DNA from: Dactylonectria macrodidyma
Taxonomy: Eukaryota > Ascomycota > Sordariomycetes > Hypocreales > Nectriaceae
Assembly (NCBI GenBank): GCA_020744425.1
Contig: JAGMUV010000023.1
Coordinates: 744,001 to 808,000, forward strand
Direction of reading: 5' to 3'
DNA length: 64,000 bases
Part shown: positions 34,101 to 45,122 of the stretch, in pieces
How positions within the stretch are numbered: the stretch's first letter is position 1
How the letters are laid out: every line of letters begins with the position of its first letter
Notes under the pieces: generated by a model
The model's input: only the letters and a program-made list of their open reading frames with translations
Database searches by the model: none
What the model was told of the DNA's origin: nothing
Made by a program: the position numbers and the translations under genes

Positions 34101-34287
34101 CGATCTTCATGGTGGAGTGGAGGGTTGTGATCAACTGCCTCAAATCCATGGAAAGACACTTCGCCTGCTCATTTTCTAGTGTAGAGCCGGACTTATGGAT
34201 CTCCCGACCGGTGACAATGAGCTTGGCAGCGAGGTCGACGATCGTGATTACCGATGTGGCAATGCTAAGACTTGTGAAGGGATCCAT
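31175..34287 (-). CDS. NACHT-domain STAND NTPase (NLR-like), 1017 aa
   Basis: Exons 34287-34066 and 34006-31175 with a 59-bp intron (donor GTGTGC, branch CTACTAAC, acceptor GTAG). The join reads LRDEEQ|KLINLGDE. The N-terminal ~200 residues are helical, beginning MDPFTSLSIATSVITIVDLA, as in many fungal NLR-like proteins. The NACHT core has Walker A VNGKAGSGKSTFLKFL near residue 295 and Walker B CLFVDGVDEC near residue 410. A sensor-like motif IVMSSRPTPT and a winged-helix-like region with LPTDLDKLYSTMFKDLD follow. The last ~400 residues are helical, with no ankyrin, WD40 or TPR repeats that I can see; this matches the fungal NACHT class with a DUF7791-like tail. Such proteins act in non-self recognition or programmed cell death. 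No effector gene (HET, PFD) is adjacent. Confidence 0.85.
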
Positions 34288-35491
34288 AGTCCGTACTCCT
34301 ACCCGCTTGGCAAGGTGCGCCTAATCAAGGCCCACGGCGGGCTGCCCAGACGCAAAAGGATCAAAGATGTCAGGTTATTTATCGTAGTGGTCGAAGCCAA
34401 AGGTTCGATAGACTAGGCCATCTCTCACTGCAGGTCGGTTCAGTTCAACTTCGTACATCATGGGCATCCAGGTGACCAAACAGACAGGCGCACCTCGTCC
34501 AAATCTTTCAATCTCATTGGTGTATCAGCGCTGCAGACCCCGCATTATGACTAATCCGTTATTCACCTTATCGTAGGTACAAGTGGTACAGTGGCACTAA
34601 CATCCAATGATGCTGCTGATATTCGCAGCAAAGTTCAACTGCAACGGCAATAAATAATGGAAACGCAGTGCTGGAGTCAATCGTACCACAAGTAACGTGA
34701 TGTAGTGGCTGCAAACAAATGGGGTTTCTATGACCCAATTGTTCTGAGTGAAACAGCTGGCTCTTCTCACAACTGGTCAGGTCCAGTCCAGGTAACGAGT
34801 GTGACAGGTTATGCCCGGTTGCATGTTTCAACGTCACAAGGTCTTTTATAAAATAAAATAATAAATCGAAGACGCTGAAGGCCATTTTTGTGATGGAACG
34901 GACAATATCTTAAGCGTATCTGCGTGACCTCTACGTAGCAGCATTCTAGCGCTACGCTGTTTTGAGTCGTTGCAACTTAAGTACCGGTACGGTGCTGACT
35001 GTTATTGGGCACCCAGGTGTGAGGCCTATATTGGCGCCTGGGTGCCCGTGTACCAACTACGCTGGATGCTGGATGTACCCGAAGCTCCGCCACGGATATA
35101 GGGCCTTTAGTAGAAATAACTCAAGAAGCGGGGCTACTCCCATATCCATGCTGAAGTTCATAAAGCTCACTTATGTGACTATTTGCTGCAAAACGAAGAA
35201 ATTTTTTTTTTTTTACTTCGTGGCAGCAGCGACTCGCCATTGATGAAGCAGACAGCTATTTCAGTAGTCAGTATAAGAGACCCCCACGGGATTCCATATA
35301 TATCCTGATTGTATCGCTTCTAAGAAATTAGCCAAAAAAAAAATAGCTAAAGAATACCCCATTCTTAACTCCCTTATATACTGTTATGACTAAAGGGAAG
35401 TGAAACCTTCTAGGTTGTCACTCTACTTACTGTACATGGGTTTTCTAGAAATACATTATAAGAAACTATTCTCAGGAGGACTTCCAACCCC
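34288..35491. other. Intergenic: NACHT promoter, hairpin, AT-rich patch
   Basis: Short ORFs only. It contains a strong inverted repeat at 35007-35047, an 18-T run near 35199-35215 and an AT-rich stretch at 35200-35480 that resembles RIP-affected remnant DNA. No identifiable transposon frame. Confidence 0.4.
35007..35047. repeat. Inverted repeat, 11-bp perfect arms
   Basis: Arms GGGCACCCAGG (35007-35017) and CCTGGGTGCCC (35037-35047). They extend to 13 bp with one G-T pair, around a 15-19 nt loop. Not close to a gene end, and the nearest gene stop is 445 bp away. Confidence 0.6.
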
Positions 35492-36982
35492 CTAATTTGC
35501 AGCACAGGTGAATGGAGTGCCAACTGCGCCGCCACGGAATTTGGTGACCTAGAAGAATATTAGCTTTGGATGAAGAAGACATCAAAACGAATCATCAGCA
35601 GAGAAACTTACCAGCCCTGCTATACTTGCATAGGTACCGCATGAGAAAACCACCATTCCTATGACGAAAACGATGGCGTTGCTAATGCTAGCAAGGAGGT
35701 TTTTCTTGTCGTACCAATTTCCCTCTTTCAGAAGCACAAACCACATAATCGGCGGGATGTAGTATGAGAAACCGGAAACGAATAGGGCAGAGATGATGGA
35801 TAATAGGTCAGAGAAGATCGGAACCGCCTCTGACACAACCCATGCAAGGACCGACACGAGACCGACAAGGACGAGCCATGTCACCCAACCCTTCTTCGTA
35901 TTGACATAACGGGTCGTTGAATTGTGGTACATTTGTCCGTGGATATACCTGCAGACGACAGTCGTGTTGATGGAGCCTGAAATGAAGATGACAGGAAATG
36001 CGATCCCGAAACCGATTCGTGCTAGAAGTGGACCAGCAGAGAGGAGTGCTGGGGACTGTACGTCTTGCCCAACGAATGCGTATATGATAGAGCCAGTCAA
36101 TGTGTAGATGGCAATCTCAACGACGGCAATCGTCTGGATCGACTTTTTGAAGTCCGATGGAGTGTGTAGTTCGTCCATAAAGGAAGGCTGAGCGATGGCA
36201 AAAGCATACGCGAAAACGATGTTTGTGACGGCTGAAAACGCCTCTTTGAATGTGATGTTATCTTTTGGCCACGCGGACCAAGGAACGGCTGATAGGCCAC
36301 CTGGTTGGTTAGACGATTGAATGCCGGTTGCAATCATAGTTAGGCCAATGGCAATTATGATAGAGGCAAAGTCTATGTATCCCAGGATGGCGATTTCTGA
36401 AAAGGACGGTGGGATTGCCAGGAGCATCAAAATAACCATTGATACCACTCCAAAGATGATAGAGCAAACCTCGCTTTCTGTAATGGTTCTGAATGCAATC
36501 TTTCCTGTGAGACAATGCGATCCTACCACCAAGACCAGCTGGATGACAAAGGCAACGCTGAACAGGTGATACCCGAAGCTGCCCATCATGAGACGGCCTA
36601 TCTCAACATAGTGTCTCGCATGGGGAAACTTGAGTTTGACAGCCCCAATAGTGTAGCTCGCCTGCATAGCTGCGAGGCCTAGAAAGACGCACATGAGCAC
36701 ACCCGGGACCATGCCCAAGATGGCAAAGGCCGACGGCAGGCTCAGACTGCCAAGAGCGATGGCTTCGACGATTAGGATGAGGGCCAGTCGCTTCCATCCC
36801 AGGCGGTGAAACTGGGCCTCGCCCTCTTCGATGCTGCGTTCTGTTTCATCATAGGGGTCGGGTTTCATGCCGGACTGTGCCATTATCGTCTCCGGATCGA
36901 CACCCGGAGACTTGCGACTGTACTTTTCGATCATCGTCATCTCCTCAGTGTCGATATGAAGAAACACGTGTTCATGAGCCAA
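35492..36982 (-). CDS. AAAP-family amino-acid transporter (two exons)
   Basis: Exons 36982-35612 and 35548-35492 with a 63-bp intron (GTAAGT...CTAG), giving 475 residues. Without this last small exon the frame would end in a short spurious tail. With it, the C-terminus reads KFRGGAVGTPFTCAAN, like the usual end (GxxGxPFxC) of fungal members. About eleven membrane segments start at KRLALILIVEAIALGSLSLPSAF. IVFAYAFAIAQPSFMDELHTPSDFKKSI (in two parts: the helix and the loop) is the family's central signature. The ~65-residue acidic N-terminal tail is cytosolic. Related fungal proteins are neutral/aromatic amino-acid permeases of the MTR type. The start could lie at a Met 14 or 16 codons further in. 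Confidence 0.9.
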
Positions 36983-37889
36983 AAGGATCAGACGCGTCCC
37001 GTCAAACTCAACTTGCCACCCCGTAGCAAGCTCTTCTCAGGTCCACAACATCCGCCCCACTAGGGTCAGGCCCTCTTTCATTTAAGCACGTCCCTATAGT
37101 ACCGAAAAAAGATGATGAAATAACTTCCAGAAGCGAGTGTCTATTAGTAAAAATGGAACGTTGTTGCATCTAGCGTGTTGGAAACAAACTAGTTGTGTCA
37201 TGAAAACTGCCTGATGTGCTGATGTCCCACCTGCGGATATATCCGACCATTGCCGGACGATTCCACTTTACTGCGCCGCGTTGCAGGGCGAGGAAGGGGC
37301 CAATTGAATTTGTGCTAAAACAATGCGAAAAACAGTTCGGGATATTAATAGATGCATTTCTTTCGAATTTTATGTTTCTTTTCAATGATTCAGCCTCTAT
37401 GCGACTGTGTCTTAGTGGTGAAGATGATCGTACCGTTAGAGCATTGCATGAGATGCGCCACTCTCATTCAAAACATTAGTATCGGGCTAATAAATCGCGA
37501 AGAAGACGGCCGAGGTTCGTGCAATTGCAATATGTTCATTCTCTCCGAACCTATAATAGGCATGCAAGTAAGAAGTCTGTTCGCGCTCGTTTATATATGC
37601 GCATCAGTCCCTATATAAGTTACTGTCCACTCCAGCGAGGGGCCACAAGGCGAACGAGTTGATGCCCTAAAGTCAGAAGAATACATACTTTATTCTACAT
37701 TTCTGGTTTTGTATGTGCTTAATTCTTCCACAATTGCTAAATATCAAGCTTTTCTGCCTCTTTGGAGGTAGAAAATTTGAATCCAGATAGAGGCACTAGT
37801 AGTCGGCCCCAGAAGCCGGGCTTAGACTCTTTTGCCTTCTCCACATACTAAAAAAATATTCAATGACATGTGTACACATGCGGCCGGAT
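36983..37889. other. Intergenic: permease promoter, AT-rich
   Basis: No supported gene. Small ORFs at 37170-37620 lack features. A run of seven A at 37850-37856 is the Pol III terminator of the minus-strand tRNA. Confidence 0.4.
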
Positions 37890-37961
37890 CTCTCCCGCCG
37901 GGAATTGAACCCGGGTCTCAAGCGTGACAAGCTTGCATACTGACCACTATACTACGGAAGA
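37890..37961 (-). tRNA. tRNA-Asp (GTC)
   Basis: A 72-nt cloverleaf on the minus strand. The acceptor stem TCTTCCG pairs with CGGGAGA (one T-G). The anticodon stem CAAGC/GCTTG surrounds the loop TTGTCAC, with anticodon GTC at 37928-37926. The T arm is CCGGG-TTCAATT-CCCGG with discriminator G. No intron. A T-run lies ~35 bp downstream. Confidence 0.93.
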
Positions 37962-38171
37962 TGGCAGGCGTTGAGCGCCCGTTGTAGGTGGATCGGTTTC
38001 GAGCTGGACAGAGAGTGGATAAATACAGTTGGTTTTTTGAGACAGCTCAAGGGCCGTGCTATGCAGTGAATTCTAGATACAGTGAAGTATACCCTCTTGC
38101 AAAGGTAAAAGAAGCAAAAGAAGACATAAAGACTAGAAAGATCGGTCTCTATGCGTGCCGCGGCCTGACAT

Positions 38172-38950
38172 TTAGCAGGAGGGGAGGGTCTTCTGTCCCT
38201 TGCAGTTGGCGGTGGTGCTGACCTCCTCACTCTTGCCATCGCCCTTCTTAACACCCTTGAATTCCTGGCAGACTTTCTTGACGCCGGAGCCGCAGCTGCC
38301 AGAGATGTTTGCGGTATCACCGTAGTTAGAGTTGATACCGACTAGGTTGGAAACGCCCTTCGCCTTGACGTTCTCGATGACAACGTTGCGAGGACCACCG
38401 TTGTTGGTGCAATCACCGCAGCCGCGGTAGAGCTTACCGGCGTTGACGACGGTGAAGTTTCGGATAGTGACCGTGCCCCTGCCGTTATGCTGGACGACTT
38501 TGTCCTTGGCTTCCTGGGCACCGCCGCCCTCAATCAGGACGTTGCCGTTACCCAAAGCAGAAATGGCATCTGTGAGAGGTTAGTTTGATCAGGTGTCGAC
38601 AGCGAATATAGATCTCAGTCCTTACCTTCGCACACATCTCTGAACCACACGTTTCGGAGAGTGCATTTGCCCTTGCAGTGAACGCCCTCAAGCTGGTTGA
38701 CACCGATGATGACGTTGCTGAGAGTAGCACCGTCCTCGAGGATGAAGACGGCGTCCTTGCTGCCGTTGTCCTTGTCGTTGTCGCAAGGGCGGCCTCTGTC
38801 GTACTCCTTGTTGCCCATGTCTTGAACACCGGAAATCGGCATAGCCTCCTTCAAAGAAATAATGTTGCCATTGCGGGCTGGGATGTTCAGGCTCTGGGCA
38901 GAGGCAGCAGTGGCCAAAGCCAGGGTAGCGACGACTTGGTGGAAGTGCAT
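38172..38950 (-). CDS. Secreted pectate lyase, polysaccharide lyase family 3
   Basis: Exons 38950-38626 and 38569-38172 with a 56-bp intron (GTAAGG...ACAG) in the VCED|A codon, giving 240 residues. The signal peptide is [19 protein letters not shown]. The mature protein has the PL3 beta-helix pattern: [66 protein letters not shown] and [13 protein letters not shown]. Its cysteines are numerous, as in the family. Length equals the usual 230-250. It cleaves de-esterified pectin by calcium-dependent beta-elimination outside the cell, consistent with a plant-associated lifestyle. Flanked by the tRNA-Asp and a long gene-poor stretch. Confidence 0.93.
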
Positions 38951-41900
38951 ATTGAAGGATTTGAAGTAATAGTAAAGGCTTCTGTGGTGATTGATGAAGA
39001 GGCTGTTGTCTTTGGGTTAGTGGTTAGGAAGTTGGGAGCGTATAGGCTGTCTACTTATAGTCGTTTAGTCTCCTAGCCAGACCTGTGTAGCACCTTACAT
39101 CCACAGTCGGTCCGCACCCTCTGCTAAGCATAGAGGTTTCAGTCACGCATCGATACGAGAATCATCTCAGCATCCACACTGAGGCAAACACGGACGGCTG
39201 TGGGCTCATGGAAAAGTCTAACTCTTGCGATTCGATAGCAATGAGGACCTAGGCCCGTGCTCCCGTCGAGATATTGCTTGGTGGAAAAACGAACAGTCGG
39301 AATTGTGGATGCACCATAAAACTAAGCTTAGTTGCTAGCGTAGCCTTAGAAGCATTGGCTCTGTTTCAAACGATACGAGTGAGGACCGCACTGACAACAC
39401 GTGGTATGAGAGGCACTAGGCTGAGTATCCTCCCAAGCCTCCCAAATAACTCAGACCCTTTCGTCTCGGAACTCGGGCTCCGTTTGTAACAGCGGTGTGT
39501 GTGAACAAGGAGTCGACTGCTGTAGAATTCATCCATACGAGACCAAGAGTCTCATGCTTCGGCCTATCCGAGCTGCCTGTCTTACAGGACCCCTGATATT
39601 GACTAGGGTCAGCCCGATCGGGAATCTCGGAGACGCATGCTTTGGGAATAAGGTAGGAGGCCGATTGGGAGGTTCAAGGGTCACATGTTTCCACTAATCA
39701 TTCTGCATCCCTCTAATTTTAGATGCCTTCCTTTTACATCGGCTGCGACTTGCTGACGCGGGGAATACTCCTCGAGAAGACGAGTACCGCTGCTTGAGTG
39801 ACATGCAGTGGAATTCTAAACTATGAAACCATATCAGACATGAATATTTTGACCCAAAACTTGCCATAAGTTTACCGCTTTCTCCAGCAGATGCCTCTAC
39901 TGTCCCTGAAAAGAAGCTCATTTGCCATGAGCCCTATGGAGTGCATGCCTGTCATTCAACTCACGTGATAAAGGTGACATCCAGGGGCGTCGTCTTTGAC
40001 AAACACCGCCTCACATCCTCGAGGACTCCCGTGGGGACGTAACTTTCTCAAAAGTCCCATTCTTTAAGCAGTTTCCCAAAGAGATCTAGAATGACCATGA
40101 TGCGTATTTCCAGCAAACGGGAGACTGGAGCGGGGAGAGCGAAGTCGCTGCGCCGCAGAAACGCAGGCCATAGTTTCAGGGGGGGGCAGGGACGTTACAT
40201 TGTTCGGCTGACTGGCCGAGCGCTGGCTTGGTGGAATCATTTTTCCGGGGGCTGTGGGGGTTTTGCAACACGAGCGATTGTAATTGATCTATCAGGGTGG
40301 TGCTCTATGTAGACAAGTCATGGTTTGATATATCTCCGCCTATACCGGAGTAATCGCAAGTGTCCCCTCAAACAGCTCAAAGCGCTTGCTCGGGGTCTCG
40401 GATGGTTCGAATCCTCCATCACGAGGATAGAATGTGGCTAGATCTCATCGGCGAGTTCAAGGACAATTTCGAATACTTCAGGCAGTCCCAATACCATGCT
40501 ACTAAAATTTACATATTTCAAGTTCCATCCATGCCTCATACAACGATGCCTTTTCTTGTATAGTCACGATCACAAGTAGTTACCGTAGGGCGGGGTAGAG
40601 AGAAAAGTGTCCACAAGCTGTGCTAAGATAACGCGGAAGGTTCATCAAACCAGCCAACACGGGACCAAAAATAGGCATGCTTCGAGGTACCTCGAGTGCA
40701 AAAACTGCCATCTTAAATCGACACGGCGTCAGGTTCTACTTTGAGCAGCAGTCTTCGATTTGAGTCGACATGTTACAACGAAGCAGTTTCGGTTGGTGTC
40801 CAAGAGTACGGTCTGCTAGCTCATGTGCACAACCGCTTCTTTAGCCTGTCTTGCAGGTTTCGTATAGTCTTGATCTCATGGATTTGTTGACGCTTCTATT
40901 AATGCGGATCGCAAGCTGGACTTATTCTGAGTCTCCAGGAGTCTAGGAATCACCGATGGTCGGGGTCGCAAAATTTAGCTAGCACTCATACATCGCTGTT
41001 GATGACACTGGATTTGACCTATGGACTGAGCGTGACTCGTTTCATATACTTTATCGGAGAGTGCAACTGCTTTGGCCGTCCGCGGTTTATAATGGTCAAC
41101 CATGTCAACGGTTGGGAATTGACTAGAACAGAAACATTACAATGCCAGCGATTCACGAACATCGCTACAATCAAATCCTGGCATGAAAGATCCTAGTTAA
41201 AAGAGTTGAGAATTATTTGGTCAATGGAGATATGTCCGTTTATAGGTGTCAAAACTATTGCTACGTGCTTTATGTTTCTAAGTTGTGGTCTGTTGTCTAG
41301 GGTAGCGGGCTTGTAGCGGGTTTATAGCGGGCTTATAATGGGTTTATCGCGGGTTTATCACGGGTTTATCACGGGTTTATCAAGGGGTTACTGCGGGCGA
41401 AGGGTCACGTATTGTCTGCAAGTGCTTGCAGCGTGCCACTGACCGTATCTTTGCAGGTAATCTGCTTTCATGACCCCCTGCACAGCAGTTAAAATAAGCG
41501 ACCCGAGAGCGAGTTTCTATCTCTAAATGAAACAGAGGTGGGTTCAATACAGGCAGCGGCCAAGTGACCGGGAATCTGACGGCAAACATCCGCAAATCAT
41601 CATCAAGACAAGCGAAATGACGAGCCTTGGCAATCCTGAAACTGGAGCATGACTCGGGGGCCAGAAGCGGACCCATGGGAAGCGAGACTGTGAGGTGTCC
41701 TAGAGAATTCAATGCTTGTGGGCGATTGGCAACCTCTCCGCGTTGGCGAATACATAGCATTGTCCCAGGTAATGGCACAAATTGGAGTATTTGTTACCAG
41801 ATTTAAGTATCTCAGCAGCTGCTATTTGCATGATGTCAGCCCCACAAGCATTCGAACTGCCGGGGATGCTAGGGAGGTATATACAGCTAATCTTCTCGTA

Positions 41901-42199
41901 AATTTTAAGCATAAACAGAGGCGGTAGAATGTCTCCAACGCCGCCATCACAACGGGATGCTGAATCAATCCTCATCATTCTGAGTAGACGGAATCGGCTG
42001 GACTCATCGAACAATCAAGCCACAATGAGATTCCCTCAGCCACTTCTTTCGTATGCAAGGGATATGCAAGGGATGAAAACGCCACACTTCTCCTCACTTG
42101 AAAAGGCTGGCGCTTGTCCGACGTCCCTAAAGATGAATTTAACGTTGACAACGAGTTTCCCTTCTGCGAGCAAGTCCATCAGCAACCAGGCATTCCATC
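38951..42199. other. 3.2-kb gene-poor region
   Basis: Only short ORFs without recognisable protein features on either strand. It contains an 11-bp minisatellite (41302-41389) and a G-rich patch (GGGGGGG near 40183). The last ~200 bp is the promoter of the methyltransferase at 42200. I see no transposon frame or RNA gene. Confidence 0.4.
41302..41389. repeat. 11-bp minisatellite, eight copies
   Basis: Eight successive 11-mers of the form RTAGCGGGYTT or ATCRCGGGTTT. They grade from GTAGCGGGCTT at the left to two identical ATCACGGGTTT units and a final ATCAAGGGGTT. There is no spacer. Copies differ mainly by transitions. Confidence 0.8.
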
Positions 42200-43210
42200 A
42201 TGTCTTCCTTTGCCTTGGACATAAATAAACTCTTTGCATCCCTCCCCCCCCTTCCCCTCCCGACAGATCCACCAGCAGAGGGTATCGAATGTCTCGATGC
42301 CAGCCCATTCTTCGATTCTGAAGGCTTTGATGAGGAAATGAGACGCTTAGATACCGGGGATGATGTAGAGCCAGATTTTTCACATTTCAATGCCACTGGT
42401 AGACTTTGGAGTGTTGACCGCTTTAATGCTGAGGCTAAAGCTTGGGATGACAATCCCTTTGTTCTCGCCATGAGCCTGGAAGCATGGAAAGCCATCCAGA
42501 GGGCTGTTCCAGCGCTGTCAGCTCGAGCCGCGCCCGGCGGCTCTTCCAATCGGCTGGATGTCCTGGAGATTGGCTGCGGAACCGGACTCCTCAGCTTGCA
42601 GGTCGCCCCGGCTGTGAACCGAGTGGTAGCCGTCGATGCTGCTGAGGGCATGATTGAAGTCCTGTCGTACAAGTTAAACAAGAGACTCACGCCGTTACCC
42701 GAGAACATCACTCCCCTCGCGATCCTTCTCGAAGATCCAGAGGACAAACGAATGCCACCCGCCGACGAGGCCAACCCCGACGGCCCGAGACTCAAATATG
42801 ACCTCATCATCTCACACTTGGTCCTTCACCACATCCCAGATGTCGCCTCGGTTCTGAAGACGATGCTTGGCTGCTTGAAGCCAGGTGGCATGGTGGCACT
42901 GACCGACTTTGAGAACTTTGGGCCCGAGGCTAGACGGTTCCATCCTGAGGCCAAGATGAAGAGCGTCGAACACCACGGCATTGGGCGAGAGTGGATAGCC
43001 GGCCTCATGAAGGAGGCTGGGTTCGAAGATGTCGGCGTGAGCGTGGCGTGGAAACACACTAGGGTTGTCGAGGGTCTCCCGGGCGAGTTTCTTGGAGGCG
43101 AGGAGGGTGGTGTCCCGGGCAAACTGATGACGTTTCCTTATATCATTTGTCTGGGCAAGAGAGGTGGGGTGAGAGAGGTGACCAAGAAGTTCCAGACCAT
43201 GAGTGTCTGA
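42200..43210 (+). CDS. Class I SAM-dependent methyltransferase (336 aa)
   Basis: An intronless 336-residue frame. Motif I VLEIGCGTGLLSLQVA lies near residue 120. VVAVDAAEGMIEVL is the acidic loop after beta-2. YDLIISHLVLHHIPD is motif IV, and LKPGGMVALTDFENFG is the post-motif beta-5 region; all are typical of small-molecule methyltransferases (Methyltransf_11/25-like). The ~110-residue N-terminal extension (an FDEEMRRLD-type acidic stretch) is unusual for a minimal enzyme but common in fungal members. Substrate unknown. The gene is convergent with the regulator at 43308-44685, with only 97 bp between stop codons. A 223-codon minus-strand frame inside it is a shadow. Confidence 0.88.
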   Translation: MSSFALDINKLFASLPPLPLPTDPPAEGIECLDASPFFDSEGFDEEMRRLDTGDDVEPDFSHFNATGRLWSVDRFNAEAKAWDDNPFVLAMSLEAWKAIQRAVPALSARAAPGGSSNRLDVLEIGCGTGLLSLQVAPAVNRVVAVDAAEGMIEVLSYKLNKRLTPLPENITPLAILLEDPEDKRMPPADEANPDGPRLKYDLIISHLVLHHIPDVASVLKTMLGCLKPGGMVALTDFENFGPEARRFHPEAKMKSVEHHGIGREWIAGLMKEAGFEDVGVSVAWKHTRVVEGLPGEFLGGEEGGVPGKLMTFPYIICLGKRGGVREVTKKFQTMSV

Positions 43211-43307
43211 GTGTCTGAGTGTCTGCGGAAGGAGTTCGCTGCATGCTTTTAGTTGCTGTGTGATTTCAGTTGCAGTATTTTCAGCTCAACTGCGCCTATC
43301 CTTTAGT

Positions 43308-44685
43308 TTAGTTTATCCTAGTGCGAATCTCGAATTCATCCATGGCCCAACTCATGACTGGCCACCAATGACTTGGCAACATGGCCATAATGGCAGCAAA
43401 CTCCTGCTCAGGAACTCCGTCTATCCACCAAAACTGCCGACATTTTTTGACAATCATGAAAAAATACCCCATAATGGCCAATGCCCTGGGATCTTTAGCT
43501 GCTACAAGATCCACAAACTGCGAGGGCGCTACGGTGAAGAAAAGGAGAGGCGTTGCATGCTTCATATCGGAAGAGATGCATGAAAGAACAGCCAGAGCTT
43601 CGCGGTAAGCAGAAAATGAGGCCTCATCCACGCCATCCCCAGAACCGGGATACTCGAGTAGGAATTGGAACTCGTTGGGTATATCATGGGCCATGCTATC
43701 TCGTAAAAAGACGAGTCCTCGGAAATGTTTCCTGAATTTTGAGTCATGGATAAAGTGTTGTGCCTGGAAAAGTACCTGGATGCCCATCTGTAGAGAGCTG
43801 AACCAATGGAGAGGCACCTGGAACACACCTTCAGGTGCCAGCTCGGTGTTGTTGATGCTCGAGTAAAAAGATATCAAGGCGCACGCCGCAGCAACGCTAT
43901 TAGCGTTGCTCTCGTCTAATCCTAGCTGGATATGATTTCTCTGACTACGTATCGCGCGATCCATGTACCGATGGGAAGCTTCATCCAGAGTCTTGTCGTA
44001 TTTTGTGCGGCGTCTAAGATGGCAGGCGGACAGGCCGAGAAGAGCGTCCATGGCATGAGGTGATTCAACGGCCACTTCCGTGATCCAGAACGACCATCGA
44101 ACTTGAACCTCTGTCGATTTGGCCGTCATTTGTAGGTAGTGATGAAACAGGCGGAGCTTAAGCAGACGCTCTGTTGATGTGAGATCACCGGAGGAGAAGA
44201 GGTGTTGAGATGGCACGATGCCGCTGGGGAAGATGGAGGCATCTGGTGTAGCTGTCGTTGACGGTGAGGTGGAATCTTCATCATGCAATTGATCTTGGCG
44301 TGGGAGTATTCTTAGAGGCCGTTTGAAACACTTCGTCACACTTGACATGGGAATGTAAGCATTTCCGTAGGTAAAATAACCGGACCAAACGCTATACCTT
44401 AACCCTGCGGCGTTTGCATGGGATACATCCTGCTCTGGACTTGTGATGCCGCCTTCGCAATCGTGGTCCTTCATCCGTGGTGTCCGGGGAGCAGGTAGGT
44501 GAAAGTCCGGGAGCTCCGGCGGTTGATGGCTGGTCGACTCCGCTCTCGATGAGAGCCATTGATCGATCCTGAGGCCTTGAGGTTGAGAGGCAAGGCAGAT
44601 GAGGCGTGTTAGCTTGATGAATCCCCTTTGTGTGATTTTGTAGCGACATGAAACGGAGGTCATCAGTGGAACTGAATTGTCTCAA
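43308..44685 (-). CDS. Fungal Zn2Cys6-type regulator (Upc2-like) with incomplete zinc cluster
   Basis: Exons 44685-44398 and 44330-43308 with a 67-bp intron, giving 436 residues. The first exon ends in HKSRAGCIPCKRRRVK, the first half of a binuclear zinc cluster. With the frame-keeping acceptor (GACGAAG|TGT), the next residues are CFKRPLRILPRQD and no C-x2-C...C follows. An upstream acceptor (TCAAG|TGTGACGAA, 57-bp intron) would give the canonical KCDE but then shifts frame and stops ~16 codons later. The rest is a normal regulatory body: LKLRLFHHYLQMT, VRWSFWITEVAVESPHAMDALLGLSACHL and a C-terminal LPSHWWPVMSWAMDEFE, as in sterol-uptake-control-like factors. Either the DNA-binding domain is damaged or a splicing choice is missed. 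The start may be one of several Mets. Confidence 0.7.
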
Positions 44686-45122
44686 GGCAATGACGACAAC
44701 GGCCGTGGCTGAGCCAACGCACGCACCAGTGGCTGAGACGGTTGCAGTACGAGAATACAGGGGTGTTTTGATGCTTGAGAGGCTTTGATTGACTGCTGGG
44801 CATGGGCTTAATTACCTAGACCCGCAGACCATGGCCAATCTAGTCTCAACTGTAAGAAACTCTCAGAAGGCTCGGTAGGTACGGAAAGCTACGTCATGGT
44901 GAAATACACTCGAGGATAGAGTTAAACAGTAACCATGCTTGTTTAATGACGATAAAGTAGCTCCTTTCTATGTAAAATATCCTTTGCCAGCAACTCGCCG
45001 TTGAAGAAGCGGATAGCCTTACCCTGGTAACATGCCCTTGGCCAACCCTCTGTAACTCCATGCCGCCCTATCAGTCCTTATCAATCCTTATCAGCCGCGG
45101 CTGTAACCCGTTTAGTCCACGA
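44686..45122. other. Intergenic: regulator promoter and RTA1 3' flank
   Basis: No supported gene. Within the last 70 bp a short direct repeat occurs (ATCAGTCCTTATCA / ATCAATCCTTATCA at 45068-45094). Confidence 0.4.

Noticed and set aside
33513..34130. 205-codon plus-strand open frame
   Set aside because: Antisense to the NACHT gene, crossing its exon/intron junction. Composition is that of a shadow frame.
34568..34885. 105-codon minus-strand frame with a hydrophobic middle
   Set aside because: No homology features, splice context or promoter; probably chance.
40398..40430. Possible tRNA T-arm (GGTTCGAATCC)
   Set aside because: No matching acceptor or anticodon stems could be found around it.
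42139..42810. 223-codon minus-strand open frame
   Set aside because: Shadow of the methyltransferase; the plus strand carries motifs I-IV.
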